Notes: generated from the letters alone by a model not told the origin. 64,000 nt of DNA from Nocardia lijiangensis NBRC 108240 (GCF_001613045.1 NZ_BDBP01000032.1:1-64000), one strand, 5' to 3'. Positions 52,142 to 61,793 are shown, counted from the stretch's first letter. A program made the numbers and translations.

Positions 52142-52783
52142 CTACGACGTCGTCCGCTCCAGCTGCCTGCGGAGCGCGATAGCCGCCGCGACCACCGTCC
52201 ACGCTGGACATGCGAATGCCGCGACCCGTTCTGTGCCACCCATCCCGATCAGGGGGCCGTGCCCGGCGAAGAACATTACCGTCGACAACACCGCGGCGGC
52301 CGCCAGGGCGCGAGTCACCAGGGGTGCCCGCCCGAACGAGGCGGTCCGCGGTAAGAACCCCGCACAGACGAGCCCGATATTGCCTAACCCCATGATCAAC
52401 AGCGCCCCGAAGAGATGACGGTTTTCATCGATGTCCGCGGGAGCCAACCCAACAATGATCCATCCAATCGCGCTGACCGCCAGTAGCGCCCGGGCCGTCC
52501 ACCACTTGGCTGTCCGGCCCCAGTACGCGGTGGTCAAAACCGCGCCTACCAGCAGCAAAATCCCTTCGGCGATGAAGGATGCGTTCATGACCGCGTGCAG
52601 TGGTGAACATACGTATCGGGGACGGGATTGATCCCAGATCCCGCAATCGACATTACCCAGATCGCTGATGTTGTTGGTCGTCCAGCTGTAGCTAGTTGCC
52701 CACTCGGCTCCCACGACCAGCTGCACGATCAGAAATTGTGCAGCGCCGACCAACCATGCGATGGCCCCGACCCGGCCGGTCAC
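52142..52783 (-). CDS. DUF998 membrane protein
   Basis: A 213-aa protein with six predicted membrane helices. The family pattern is seen as WLVGAAQFLIVQLVVGAEW, SYSWTTNNISDLGN and SPLHAVMNASFIAEGILLLV. Other features are NRHLFGALLIMGLGNIGLV and a helix at PLVTRALAAAAVLSTVMFFA. DUF998 proteins have no known function. GTG 52783 is chosen with AAGG nine nt upstream; the frame opens further to TTG 52834, but that stretch is basic and unsupported. Confidence 0.78.
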   Translation of the reverse strand: MTGRVGAIAWLVGAAQFLIVQLVVGAEWATSYSWTTNNISDLGNVDCGIWDQSRPRYVCSPLHAVMNASFIAEGILLLVGAVLTTAYWGRTAKWWTARALLAVSAIGWIIVGLAPADIDENRHLFGALLIMGLGNIGLVCAGFLPRTASFGRAPLVTRALAAAAVLSTVMFFAGHGPLIGMGGTERVAAFACPAWTVVAAAIALRRQLERTTS

Positions 52784-53195
52784 GACGACATGCCTTGTAC
52801 ACCGGCGGGACACGGGAAACCTGTTACGACACAAGGGGGTCGATGTCCACGACCTCGCTGTTGGTTACGCCGAACTCCCAGCAGTGCAAATATCATCCTC
52901 ACGGGCGTCAAGCTACGGAGACCGGCCCGCGCTGAGCAGCCTGCTAACTCCCCAATGCCAAGTAGTGCCAGCACGACAAGGGGGTCCGGTCACCTGACGG
53001 ATGGACGCCGTCACGAATCCGCGATACCTCTGTATCTGTCAAGCCGCTTCGACGTGGTGGCTGGATACGGTTGATCCGGTGCGTCGTTCGTCGACAGTTG
53101 AATAAGCGACCTCACCAGTCGAGCGCCGTTGCATAAACAGCCACACGGCAACTGGATCGACTTGGCTAGCTGGGCGACAGCCGGTATCTGCGCCC
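52784..53195. other. Gene-free stretch
   Basis: About 410 nt between the DUF998 gene and the next minus-strand gene. Several short overlapping frames exist in all phases, but none has family signals or a good ribosome-binding site. Nothing was assigned. Confidence 0.4.
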
Positions 53196-53789
53196 TTATC
53201 CGATGAACACAATGGCGTGGCCGCTGTCGATGCTCTGCAGGCATGCTTCATGCAATGCCAGCCACGCCATCCACTCGTAGGTGAATTCTCCGCTGTCGGC
53301 CTGGATCAGTTCGTCGATGCGCTTCGCTTCGGTGTCCGACAACGAGAGATCCGGCTCGAGCCGAATTCCGATCGCCGGAGCACAGTGCCGTAGTTCGGCG
53401 AGCAGGCCTTGGCTGGAGCCCACGCGCTCGTAATCGTCGCCGATGAGTTCCGGGATATCGAAATCGACGGGGATGTAATATCCGTCGACGTCCGAGTGGT
53501 AGATGAGGTGAGATTCGAACATTTCCCTCTCAGCAGCCACCACCTCGTCCTCTTCCACCTCCGCCATGTCGGACACCGGTGTGACGGGCAGTCCGGCGTT
53601 GTATCGCGCGTAAGCCCGCTGCAGGCAGTAGAGCGCGGAGTACGGCATCGATGTCATAGTCGCGCGGCCGGGTGGCAGCACGCACGCCTCGGGCTGCTGC
53701 CATTCGACCCCTTCTTCTCTCAGCAGAATGGCGAGCTGGTCCAGTTCTTCTCGGCTGTCTTCATCGCCGACCTCGATCGCTAGTCCCAT
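53196..53789 (-). CDS. Hypothetical acidic protein
   Basis: A 197-aa soluble, acidic protein. Readable stretches are LDQLAILLREEGVEWQQPEA, SALYCLQRAYARYNAG, GYYIPVDFDIPELIGDDYER and EWMAWLALHEACLQSIDSGH. The overall look (mixed alpha/beta, acidic, no signal) recalls immunity-like or SUKH-type proteins, but no family could be assigned. ATG 53789 with AGGG upstream is preferred over the longer frame to 53831. Confidence 0.65.
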   Translation of the reverse strand: MGLAIEVGDEDSREELDQLAILLREEGVEWQQPEACVLPPGRATMTSMPYSALYCLQRAYARYNAGLPVTPVSDMAEVEEDEVVAAEREMFESHLIYHSDVDGYYIPVDFDIPELIGDDYERVGSSQGLLAELRHCAPAIGIRLEPDLSLSDTEAKRIDELIQADSGEFTYEWMAWLALHEACLQSIDSGHAIVFIG

Positions 53790-53850
53790 GCGGGGCACCC
53801 TAGCGGGCTCCACCGACAGCAGGAACGACATCGCTTGCCACAGGGCGGTA

Positions 53851-54054
53851 TTGACCGAACTACTGCCGCTCGACGATCAGCGCCGAGAGGAAGCTCTCGT
53901 GCTCGGCGCCTTTGGCTGGACGGCCATTACCGGCCAAGGCATTACCGCGGAGGAAACCTTCGCCGCACCAAACATTTTGGTCATGATCGTTGCGGATCAA
54001 CTGCGCGCCCAGCGGCATGAGCGTACGGCTTCTATCGATGGATCGGCGTGGTAG
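53851..54054 (+). CDS. Possible small protein, unknown
   Basis: A 67-aa frame reading TELLPLDDQRREEALVLGAF, then GWTAITGQGITAEETFAAPN and a short basic end. TTG 53851 has AGGG five nt upstream. The composition looks protein-like but no family is known. It overlaps the convergent mmpL 3' end by 23 nt. It may instead be a remnant of a longer gene. Confidence 0.35.
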   Translation: MTELLPLDDQRREEALVLGAFGWTAITGQGITAEETFAAPNILVMIVADQLRAQRHERTASIDGSAW

Positions 54055-56386
54055 GCGATTCGGTGTCGGTGGAGATGGCTCGGGGCGGGCGTGGTCGCCG
54101 AAGTCGTGACACCCGCCGTTGTGACGGCGCGGGGTCGGGACCGAACACCGCGGGCAGCTGTGTGGTGACCGGATCGGTGACCGGTGTGGTGCGGATCAGA
54201 TCAACCGGGTTGGCGTTACGAGGGTGCGCGTCATCGAGGACAGGTTCGCCCAGACCGGCCTTCTGCTGAATGCGTTTCATCCATTGTGGTGCCCACCAGC
54301 AGTCGTCGCCGAGCAGTTTCATGGTCGCTGGGACCAGCAGCATGCGCAGGACCGTGGCGTCGATCACCAGCGCCGCGATCATGCCGACAGCGATGTACTG
54401 CATCATCACCAGATCCGAGAACGCGAACGCGCCGACAACCACCAGCAGGATCAACGCGGCGGCGGTGATGATGCGGCCGGTGTGCGCGGTGCCGATGCGC
54501 ACCGCCTCGGTGGTCGAGGCTCCTTGCGCGCGGGCTTCGACCATGCGTGAGAGCAGGAAGACCTCGTAGTCGGTGGACAGACCGTAGATGATGGCCATGA
54601 TGACCACCAGCACCGGCGAAGTGATCGGTTGCGGGGTGAAGTTCAGCAGCGTCGCGCCGTGGCCGTCGATGAAGATCCAGGTCAGGATTCCGAGGGTGGA
54701 ACCGAGGCCGAGCGCGCTCATCAATGCGGCCTTGATCGGCAGCACCAGTGATCCGAAAGTCAGAAACATCAGCACCGTCGTGACGAGCACGACCAGGGTG
54801 ACCATCCACGGTATCCGCGACAGCAGGGTGTCGACACTGTCCTTCTGCAGGGCGGGCATACCGCCGACGAGCATACGCACGGACTCGGGCTGTGGCAGGT
54901 CACGCAGGTAATCGATGGAGGGCCCGGCGTTGCTGGAGTCGGTGAGCGCGGCGGTGGTGCGGAAGACCTCGGGTTGTGTGGTCGATCGGGTCGGCACACC
55001 GAAGGGTGCGGCCAGGCCGGGTGCTGTGTTGGCTTGTTTCCACAGCGCGCCGATGGCGTTGGTGTCGTTGGAGACGAAGACCAATTCGATGGGGTCGGAT
55101 TTGCGGAGCGGGAAGAGCTGGTCGAATTCCTGTTGGGCAAGACGTGTCGGATTGTCCGGCGGCAGGTATTTCTCGCTGAGTCCGCCGAATGCCAGGTTGC
55201 CGATGGGCAGAATCAGCAGCACGAGCCCGAGCACCAGTGGGACCGATACCTTGGCCGGGTGGCGCATGACCCAGCGGGTGCTGCGTCCCCAGAACCCGTT
55301 CTCTACCTCTTCAGCCGACTTCGTTTTGCGGAATCGCTTGATCCCCAGCATGTCCACGCGCGGCCCGAGCACGGCCAGCATCGCAGGCAGGATCGTGATG
55401 GCGGTCAGCGCCGCCATCGATACCGTGGCGATCGCGCCATAGGCAAAGGATTTCAGGAATCCTTGCGGGAACAGCAGCATTCCGCCGACGCTGGCGACGA
55501 TCATCGTCGCGGAGAAGACAACGGTGCGGCCCGCGGTCATCACCGTGCGCCGCACGGCGGCAGGAGTGTCATAGCCTTCGGCGAGCTCTTCGCGGAACCG
55601 GCTGACGATGAACAGTCCGTAGTCGATGGCAAGGCCGAACCCGATCATCGAAACCACCGCGGAGACAAACGAGTTGACCTCGGTGAACTCGGTGAGGAAC
55701 TTGACGATGCCGAAGGCGCCGAAAACCGTCAGCCCGCCCACGACCAACGGCAGCGACGCGGCGACGAGACCGCCGAAGATGAAGAACAACAGCAGCCCGA
55801 CGACGGGGAAGGCCAGCAGCTCCATCCGGTGGATATCGTCGGCAATGGTGTCGTTGAGTGCGCCGGCAACCGGCTGCAACCCGCTCACCTGCACATCGAC
55901 GTCAGCGATGTCGAAGGCGCCTTTGACAGCCCGGTAGTTGCGGATCATCGTCGTGTCGTCGTCGCCGTGCAGGGCGATGGCCGCGAAGGCGTGTCTGCGA
56001 TCGTCGGTCGCTACCCGGGGGCCACTGATTCTTCCGGTTTCGGTGCGCCAGTAGGCGGCGGTGATCCCTGAGATCTGCTCCGGGTATCGCCGCGGTAGAT
56101 CGTTGAGGCTTTCGACGACCTTGGCCGAGAACTCGGGGTCGTCGACGGTCTTCCCCTCGGGCGCGGTGTAGACGACGAGCACATCACCTTCGTGGTTGCG
56201 CCCGAACGCCGTATCAGCCAGCCGCGCGGCTTCCGAGGACTCCGAGGTCGGGTCGAACATCCCACCCGAACTCAGATGATCCGCGAGCCCGGCCCCGTAA
56301 CCGGCCAAACCGAGCATGCCCGCGGCCACCACCCCGATGACCACGAACCGGATCCGCGAGACCAGGCCACCCCACCACGCAAACAC
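54032..56386 (-). CDS. MmpL/RND-family transporter
   Basis: A 784-aa MMPL protein with the usual duplication. The first half has VVIGVVAAGMLGLAGYGAGL, a periplasmic loop, and GFGLAIDYGLFIVSRFREEL. The second half has YGLSTDYEVFLLSRMVEARA, followed by a helix bundle ending near VPATMKLLGDDCWW. A cytosolic C-terminal tail of about 90 residues is rich in Arg and Pro. Mycobacterial MmpLs move lipids or siderophores; the cargo is unknown, and there is no lipid synthesis gene nearby. The start is GTG 56386. Confidence 0.88.
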   Translation of the reverse strand: MFAWWGGLVSRIRFVVIGVVAAGMLGLAGYGAGLADHLSSGGMFDPTSESSEAARLADTAFGRNHEGDVLVVYTAPEGKTVDDPEFSAKVVESLNDLPRRYPEQISGITAAYWRTETGRISGPRVATDDRRHAFAAIALHGDDDTTMIRNYRAVKGAFDIADVDVQVSGLQPVAGALNDTIADDIHRMELLAFPVVGLLLFFIFGGLVAASLPLVVGGLTVFGAFGIVKFLTEFTEVNSFVSAVVSMIGFGLAIDYGLFIVSRFREELAEGYDTPAAVRRTVMTAGRTVVFSATMIVASVGGMLLFPQGFLKSFAYGAIATVSMAALTAITILPAMLAVLGPRVDMLGIKRFRKTKSAEEVENGFWGRSTRWVMRHPAKVSVPLVLGLVLLILPIGNLAFGGLSEKYLPPDNPTRLAQQEFDQLFPLRKSDPIELVFVSNDTNAIGALWKQANTAPGLAAPFGVPTRSTTQPEVFRTTAALTDSSNAGPSIDYLRDLPQPESVRMLVGGMPALQKDSVDTLLSRIPWMVTLVVLVTTVLMFLTFGSLVLPIKAALMSALGLGSTLGILTWIFIDGHGATLLNFTPQPITSPVLVVIMAIIYGLSTDYEVFLLSRMVEARAQGASTTEAVRIGTAHTGRIITAAALILLVVVGAFAFSDLVMMQYIAVGMIAALVIDATVLRMLLVPATMKLLGDDCWWAPQWMKRIQQKAGLGEPVLDDAHPRNANPVDLIRTTPVTDPVTTQLPAVFGPDPAPSQRRVSRLRRPRPPRAISTDTESPTTPIHR

Positions 56387-56706
56387 TCACACCCCCGCCA
56401 CAATGCGCGCGGCGGTTAATCGTTCGATGCGTTCTCCAACTGCGATACTCCCGAAACGCACCTGTTCGAACGTGCCTATCCGCATCAGGCCGACATCCTT
56501 CCCACCGTTGAACCCACCCGATGTGTCTCCCCGCCAACGGCTCTCACAATTTTCGAGTTCCCATATGGCGCGCATTCTCAGGAAAGAATCAGGGTTATCG
56601 GCCCCGCAGGCGTTGCTCTTGCGAGGCTCGCAGCAGATTGGAAGTGCCTGGCATGCCACGGCGGCGCCCCCACATCGCCGTTGGCGCTACCGAGAATTAA
56701 TCGCCT
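56387..56706. other. Intergenic stretch with a 34-bp repeat copy
   Basis: About 320 nt without a supported gene. The first copy of the perfect 34-bp direct repeat lies at 56632-56665, ending 41 nt before the stop of the membrane protein gene. Confidence 0.4.
56632..56665. repeat. 34-bp direct repeat, copy 1
   Basis: The sequence begins agcagattggaagtgcctgg and ends catgccacggcggc. It is identical to the copy at 57711-57744 and in the same orientation. It contains the 10-nt palindrome TGGCATGCCA. Confidence 0.9.
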
Positions 56707-57234
56707 TCACACGCGGGTGCCGGTTCGCGACCAAGCGTCCCGACGTCTGAGCAGCAGCATCACCCCCAGCACCAACAGCGCCACCGCACCGACACTCAAC
56801 CCGATCAACATCAGATTGCGCGCCGGGAGGTACCAGCCGGGACCATCCGTCTCCTGCACACAGGCATCGGTGCGGCAGCGCATAGCCTGCAGCGGGTTGA
56901 CGTTCGATGAGATGAACGCATAGATCGCCACACCGGCCCCGGACGCGAGGACGGGCAGAGCTGCCAGGCGCGGCCAACGCCGCAATATACCGATGGCAAG
57001 CATGAACAGCGCCGTCACGCAGGCCATCGCGGCGAGGTTCATCGACAGGAGCCCGGTGTTGTCGTATTGGGGAGTTTTCAGACCAAGAGGTTTACCGTCT
57101 ACACCGGTGGATGCATAGGGAGAGTCGTCTCTGAACTGGAAGGCGATGAGGTCGTTCACCGCCAGCGCCAGCAGGCCCGCGACAACTCCAGACGCCAGCC
57201 ACCGCGGCCAGCGAACGGCCGTGTATACGTCCAT
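56707..57234 (-). CDS. Small membrane protein, unknown
   Basis: A 175-aa protein with four membrane helices: WLASGVVAGLLALAVNDLIA (about 12-31), a second at MNLAAMACVTALFMLAIGIL, a third at LAALPVLASGAGVAIYAFI and a fourth at LMLIGLSVGAVALLVLGVML. An external loop has two cysteines in MRCRTDACVQE that could be a disulfide. The ATG at 57234 has GGGGG upstream. The gene is bracketed by the 34-bp direct repeats. The function is unknown. Confidence 0.7.
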   Translation of the reverse strand: MDVYTAVRWPRWLASGVVAGLLALAVNDLIAFQFRDDSPYASTGVDGKPLGLKTPQYDNTGLLSMNLAAMACVTALFMLAIGILRRWPRLAALPVLASGAGVAIYAFISSNVNPLQAMRCRTDACVQETDGPGWYLPARNLMLIGLSVGAVALLVLGVMLLLRRRDAWSRTGTRV

Positions 57235-57871
57235 ATGTAACCCCCGTAGTTGTGTAGACCAACCATACGATGGTGGCGCACCCCTCGACTGTGCAAACCA
57301 TCAGATCGAATCACCGACGAAACACTAGTTCGGGCAGCGGATGCGGCCGGGTCGGAGGAGCAAGGCTGACTACGTCGGGTGGCCCGGACGACGCGGCCCG
57401 GATTCGCGGGCGCAGATCGCAGGACGACGAGTGCAAGGTGTCCATGGTAATTGGCGTCGGGACGGCCGAGCGAACCAATTCTTACGGAGTATGTGCGCGT
57501 TTCGTTGCGGGGGCCATTCTCGGCGATCCCGGCCGACTATCGTTCCGCGCTGGTGGATATTGCCTGATCGTGCCAATTCGGCGAGCTCGATGCCGAGCAA
57601 CTCTGCTTCGATTTGGATACTGCAGAACTCGCCATACAAACTACTCACTCGCTCGACTCTCGTCAGCGTGAGACTTCTCGCCCACACTGGATTTGGAGGC
57701 GCATCCGGAAAGCAGATTGGAAGTGCCTGGCATGCCACGGCGGCTTCAAGTGCGCGGAAATCGGCGGTTTGCCTACTGCCACCGAGCGGCATGTGGCGGG
57801 CAGGAGCAATGCATCGGCGCTGCTGAAGAGCACTCCGGACATCGCTGAACGCGACTTCGAAAGAACGAGAT
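57235..57871. other. Intergenic stretch with a 34-bp repeat copy
   Basis: About 640 nt with no supported gene. Copy 2 of the repeat is at 57711-57744. Open frames here are short or have atypical composition; nothing else was recognised. Confidence 0.4.
57711..57744. repeat. 34-bp direct repeat, copy 2
   Basis: This copy is identical over 34 nt to 56632-56665 and lies 1,079 nt from it. Between the copies lies one small membrane-protein gene. No tRNA gene or integrase is nearby. Confidence 0.9.
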
Positions 57872-58750
57872 TCAGCCTCGCCGACCGAACCGGGCGAGGT
57901 AGTGCCAGGCCCTTTTCAGCTCCTGCGGGTCGGCCCAGCCGCGTGCCCGGCCGAGGATGCGTGGGGTGAGTGTCTCGGTCTCGGTGATGGCTTCGGCCAA
58001 CTGGACGATCGTGGCACCGCGGTAGTCGGGGTGTGCGCGGATCTGCTCGATGCCGAGGGTATATCCGTCGTGCCAGCCGATCGGACAGGGCAGGCTCGCG
58101 GCGACCTCGTGGATAGCGGTGTCGCGGTAGCTGGGGTCGAGGACGAGTTCCTCGACGTCGTCGGCAAGGGTCAGCGGGCCGTGCAGGTGAGCTTCGATGT
58201 AGTGGTCGAGTGGGTCGGCCATGGTGGTCTGCTCGACCGCACCGATCAGGTCCATCCGCATAGCGGTGCCGAAGGAGTCCGGTTCGAACACGCTGTCGGG
58301 GAAGCAGAAGGTGGTGCGATCCAGTGTGTGCTCGGCGAGCCTCAGATAGCACGAGCCGAAGCGGGGCGATCCGCCATAGCGGTCGGCCCGGTGGTTGAGT
58401 GAGCCGTATTTCGGCCGCTCCGAGGCCGACGCCTGGTCGTCGCAGCCGCCGAACATGCGGCTCTCCCACAGCCAGCGCGCACCGCCCGGATGCGCCGACA
58501 GCCCGCCATTGCCTACCCCGGTTTCGAACTGCGACCGGTACAGCCCGTCACGAGCGAGAGCGGCGAGCACGGTCACGTCCCCAACAAGGGCGTCGGGGTG
58601 GAAATGCACTGTCGCCCGCAGAGTTCGATCGGCCGGCACGCCCGTGGCCACGATGGCGGTGACATACGCCAGAGCCAATGCAGCAGGACTACTGGCTGTC
58701 CGGCGTGCGCTGGAGGACGAATCGCTCGCGCACTCTGAGTCGGCATACAT
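57872..58750 (-). CDS. DUF3626 protein
   Basis: A 292-aa protein matching the DUF3626 pattern: VHFHPDALVGDVTVLAALAR (about 48-67), LYRSQFETGVGNGGLSAHPG, ERPKYGSLNHRADRYGGSPR and FGSCYLRLAEHTLDRTTF. The conserved His, Asp and Arg in these runs suggest an enzyme, possibly a toxin-related transferase as in some relatives, but no activity is established. ATG 58750 has AGGA about 7 nt upstream. It is monocistronic. Confidence 0.82.
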   Translation of the reverse strand: MYADSECASDSSSSARRTASSPAALALAYVTAIVATGVPADRTLRATVHFHPDALVGDVTVLAALARDGLYRSQFETGVGNGGLSAHPGGARWLWESRMFGGCDDQASASERPKYGSLNHRADRYGGSPRFGSCYLRLAEHTLDRTTFCFPDSVFEPDSFGTAMRMDLIGAVEQTTMADPLDHYIEAHLHGPLTLADDVEELVLDPSYRDTAIHEVAASLPCPIGWHDGYTLGIEQIRAHPDYRGATIVQLAEAITETETLTPRILGRARGWADPQELKRAWHYLARFGRRG

Positions 58751-58928
58751 ACCGATGTCCTACCGGATGCACCAGCTCGGGGGAATTCAAAATTTATCCA
58801 CACTCCTGATCGAGGTGTCGAGCTCGGCTGCTGAGCCTCATCCCGGCTAGCGACCCCATCGACCTCAATGGGGCCAGGTGGCCGTCTGCACCACTTCTCC
58901 TTCGCCCCCCAAGCGGACGACCTGCAAA

Positions 58929-59315
58929 CTATCGAATATCAAGGTGAACTTGATGCCTTCGTGAGCCGTCGGCCAAGCGCGGACCAGTCGAATGGCATAA
59001 CGCTGGAGGATAGGGAGTCTGTTGTTGGGCTTCGGGGTAGTAGCGCCCTTCCGAATCATTGAAGATGATATCGAGGTTCCGCGGCGACTGCGGAGTCGTC
59101 GTGCTCAGCCAATCATCGAGTGGCTTCAGGTTTTCGGCGAGGGTTTCCGGCTCCTTCGAGCGAGTCACGGTCAGCGATCGGGGTGGATTGCCCTGCGATG
59201 CGATCAGCCAACCGTCCTCGGTCGGATCGGTGTGCAGCCAGAAATTGATCTTTCCCAGCTTCAGATACCGCGCTACATACTCTTCAGGAGTCAAAGACAC
59301 AGGTGCGTTGCTCAT
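58929..59315 (-). CDS. Hypothetical protein, possibly frameshifted at the 3' end
   Basis: A 128-aa protein opening NAPVSLTPEEYVARYLKLGK. Clear beta-rich pieces follow: INFWLHTDPTEDGWLIASQG and RNLDIIFNDSEGRYYPEA. The last 30 residues have little protein character. An overlapping frame ending at 58865 reads LVRAWPTAHEGIKFTLIFDS followed by LQVVRLGGEGEV, which looks like the real C-terminus. A single-base shift near 59000-59030 would join them. It could be a sequencing error, a decayed gene or two genes. Confidence 0.55.
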   Translation of the reverse strand: MSNAPVSLTPEEYVARYLKLGKINFWLHTDPTEDGWLIASQGNPPRSLTVTRSKEPETLAENLKPLDDWLSTTTPQSPRNLDIIFNDSEGRYYPEAQQQTPYPPALCHSTGPRLADGSRRHQVHLDIR

Positions 59316-59588
59316 GCCATACCTCTACCGTCGTAGCGGGACCCTCGCGTGGAGGATTGAACACAGTGCGGCACAACATCTTTCAAACTTCTGCGATTCG
59401 CGAAGGAACTGCGGGCCGACTCGGCTGGGAGCGGCGACCGGGGCGGGATTCGCTGCGAACGCAGTTCCGGCCGAGCAGCCCAACGCTGTCGCCGATATGA
59501 CCCAACTGGCGCACTTGTCTGCGGTAGATCCTTACGGATGCACTCTCTGACGCCGAACCGGTAGGTCGAAGCGTTTCGCGCTTCGCCG

Positions 59589-60254
59589 TCACGGTTTGAT
59601 TCGGGCTCCGAACAGCGGCAGACACTCCTCCAGCCCGGTCACTTCCACCGGCACGCTCCGGTGCGCTTCCCATCTCTCGCGGGTCAGCCGCAACCGCCGT
59701 ATCACCGCCGGTTTTCCCCGCACCGCGTGCACCTCGAGCCCGTCGGGCTCGTATCCGAGTTTGCGTGAGACCCCGTGCGAGCCCAGGTTGTCCTCGAACG
59801 CGCCCGATACCGCGGACTCGGCCCCGAGATGAGCGAAGGCCAACTCCAGAACCGCGGCCCGCATCTCCGTTCCTATGCCTTGCCCATGATGAGTTCGGCC
59901 GAGCCAGGATCCGGTGTTCACCTCGCAGCAGACCGCAAAGTCCTTCGCACTGACCGTTTGGGTACCGACCAACTCCCCGCCTCGGAGCACGACGAGGTTG
60001 AGTGCCCACGCATCGACCTGCCAGTCGGCCCAACATCGCCAGTGCCACCGCAGCACCCGCTGCGCACGTTCGTCCGGTTCCGCATCCGTCCACTCCGCCG
60101 TGAACGGCTGCACCGCCGGATCATGCACTCCCTCAGCGGCCAGCCCGGCAAGTGCGCCCAGGTCCTCCAAACCGGGCATTCGCAGTTCCAGGCGCGGTGT
60201 CCGCACCTGCAATCCGGCCAGGGGCCAGTATTTCATTAGGCTCATGCCCGCCAT
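59589..60254 (-). CDS. GNAT family N-acetyltransferase
   Basis: A 221-aa acetyl-CoA-dependent acetyltransferase. The acetyl-CoA-binding loop shows LGRTHHGQGIGTEMRAAVLE (about 133-152), and DNLGSHGVSRKLGYEPDG is the usual RimJ/RimL-like ending. The N-terminal half has LRMPGLEDLGALAGLAAEG and DAWALNLVVLRGGELVGT. The substrate is unknown. ATG 60254 (MAGMSLMKYW) has GGAGG five nt upstream. Confidence 0.85.
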   Translation of the reverse strand: MAGMSLMKYWPLAGLQVRTPRLELRMPGLEDLGALAGLAAEGVHDPAVQPFTAEWTDAEPDERAQRVLRWHWRCWADWQVDAWALNLVVLRGGELVGTQTVSAKDFAVCCEVNTGSWLGRTHHGQGIGTEMRAAVLELAFAHLGAESAVSGAFEDNLGSHGVSRKLGYEPDGLEVHAVRGKPAVIRRLRLTRERWEAHRSVPVEVTGLEECLPLFGARIKP

Positions 60255-60381
60255 CTTGGCCTCCGCGCGGCATTCGGGGCCAAGGGGTTTCGCCAGCGGC
60301 GGGTCCTGCCAGGGAAACCGATCGCGACATTTCGGTCCACTTTCGGACCGCTGGCGCTGTACGGATCGTCGCCGAGGCAGC

Positions 60382-61440
60382 ATGCTGCAAGGCATGTCCT
60401 CGTTAGCGCCCGATGAATTCCGTTCCGAGACCGCCTATCTCAATACCGCCTCGTACGGGCTGCCCACCCGGCGGGCGCTGACCGCGATCGCCGAGGTCAA
60501 CGCCCGCTGGGCTGCGGGTCGGGGCGCGCCGATGACCGACGACGCGCTGGTGCCCGAGCTGCGCGCGAAGTTCGCCCGGCTGCTGGCGGGTGCGCACCCC
60601 GACCACGTAGCGCTGGGCAGCGGCGTCGCGGGACTCGTCGGTCCGGTGGCCGCTGCGCTGCCCACCGGCGCGGAGGTGCTGCTCGCGGCGGGCGAATTCG
60701 CCTCGGTGTCCATGCCTTTCGTGCATCGCGGTGATCTGGCGGTGCGGGTGGTTCCGCTGGCGGAGCTGGCTGCGCAGGTGCGACCCGAGACCGCGCTGGT
60801 GGCGGTGAGCGTCGTGCAGTCCGCCGACGGCCGGATCACCGGCCTCACCGAACTCCGCGCCGCCACCGCGGCCAACGGGGCCCGGCTGCTGGTCGACGCC
60901 ACCCAGGCCGCCGGTTGGCTCCCGCTGAACTTCGCCGACGCCGACTACTGGGTCGGCGCGACCTTCAAATGGCTGATCGGCGCGCGCAGCGTGGCGTTCT
61001 TCGCCGCCGCGCCCGAGGCCGCCGCCGGGCTGCGCCCGATCGGCCCGAGCTGGTACGCGGCCGAGGACCGGTGGGCCGAGCTCTACGATCCGCGCGAACT
61101 GGCCGCTACCACCCGCCGTTTCGACGCGACCCCCGACTGGCTGGGTGTCATTTCCGCATCGGCCGGTCTGAGCCTGATCGAGGAGGTGACCGTCGAGAAG
61201 ATCAACGCGCACAACCTCGACCTGGCCGACCGCTTCCGCGCGGGCCTCTCCGAACTCGGCAGGGAGGCGGTGCCCGGCCGCTCGGCGATCGTCGTGGTCC
61301 CCGGCGCCGCTGATCTCGCGCCACGACTGGAGGCGGCGGACGTCATCGCCTCGGCCCGGGCGGGCGCGATGCGCTTCGCGTTCCACTTCTACAACGACGA
61401 GACCGACGTGGATCGTGCGCTGAACGCACTGGAGTCGTGA
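60382..61440 (+). CDS. Class V aminotransferase-like PLP enzyme
   Basis: A 352-aa fold-type I PLP enzyme. The N-terminus has SETAYLNTASYGLPTRRAL, typical of class V enzymes such as kynureninase or isopenicillin N epimerase relatives. The PLP-binding lysine is in GATFKWLIGARSVAFF (about 198), and VDATQAAGWLPLNF supplies the Asp that binds the pyridine nitrogen. The product could be a racemase/epimerase, cysteine desulfurase or lyase. ATG 60382 has GAGG four nt upstream; ATG 60394 is an alternative. Confidence 0.86.
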   Translation: MLQGMSSLAPDEFRSETAYLNTASYGLPTRRALTAIAEVNARWAAGRGAPMTDDALVPELRAKFARLLAGAHPDHVALGSGVAGLVGPVAAALPTGAEVLLAAGEFASVSMPFVHRGDLAVRVVPLAELAAQVRPETALVAVSVVQSADGRITGLTELRAATAANGARLLVDATQAAGWLPLNFADADYWVGATFKWLIGARSVAFFAAAPEAAAGLRPIGPSWYAAEDRWAELYDPRELAATTRRFDATPDWLGVISASAGLSLIEEVTVEKINAHNLDLADRFRAGLSELGREAVPGRSAIVVVPGAADLAPRLEAADVIASARAGAMRFAFHFYNDETDVDRALNALES

Positions 61441-61793
61441 TCAAGCGCGCCGGCTCCTGATGCGCACAGACCGATGTCCGCGTGTACGGCTTCAACAGCC
61501 CGCTCGACTCGGACGCACCGGACGTCGGGCTCGTCGCCGCTATCGGCAGCTCCTGCCACCTCAACACGGCGGCATGAGCGCCGTCGCCGACGAACTCGTC
61601 CGCATTCTTAGGCGGTGATGGCAACCCCCAACCACCACATTTGGCTCCGGTCGATTCCGCCCGCACCCGAACAGCGCCACCGCCGACGGGCCACACACCC
61701 TGCACACGCCCCACATAGGCACCGCCTATGCGAGACGTGCAGAAAGTGTGTGACATGCCGATGACCGCAGGCTCACCCGCTCCGAAGACGTCT
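61441..61793. other. Gene-free stretch
   Basis: About 350 nt without a supported gene. A small plus-strand piece reading SDAPDVGLVAAIGSSCHLNT, followed by an ATGA-overlapping start, looks protein-like but is too short to assign and could be a remnant. Confidence 0.35.

Noticed and set aside
56632..57744. 34-bp repeat as a tRNA 3'-end attachment site
   Set aside because: It cannot be folded into a tRNA end, and no tRNA or integrase gene lies nearby.
57370..57792. 140-aa minus-strand frame across repeat copy 2
   Set aside because: There is no family signal or ribosome-binding site; its only link to another frame is the repeat itself.
61343..61756. 137-aa minus-strand frame after the class V aminotransferase gene
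   Set aside because: It overlaps the 3' end of that gene antisense, has biased composition and lacks a supported start.
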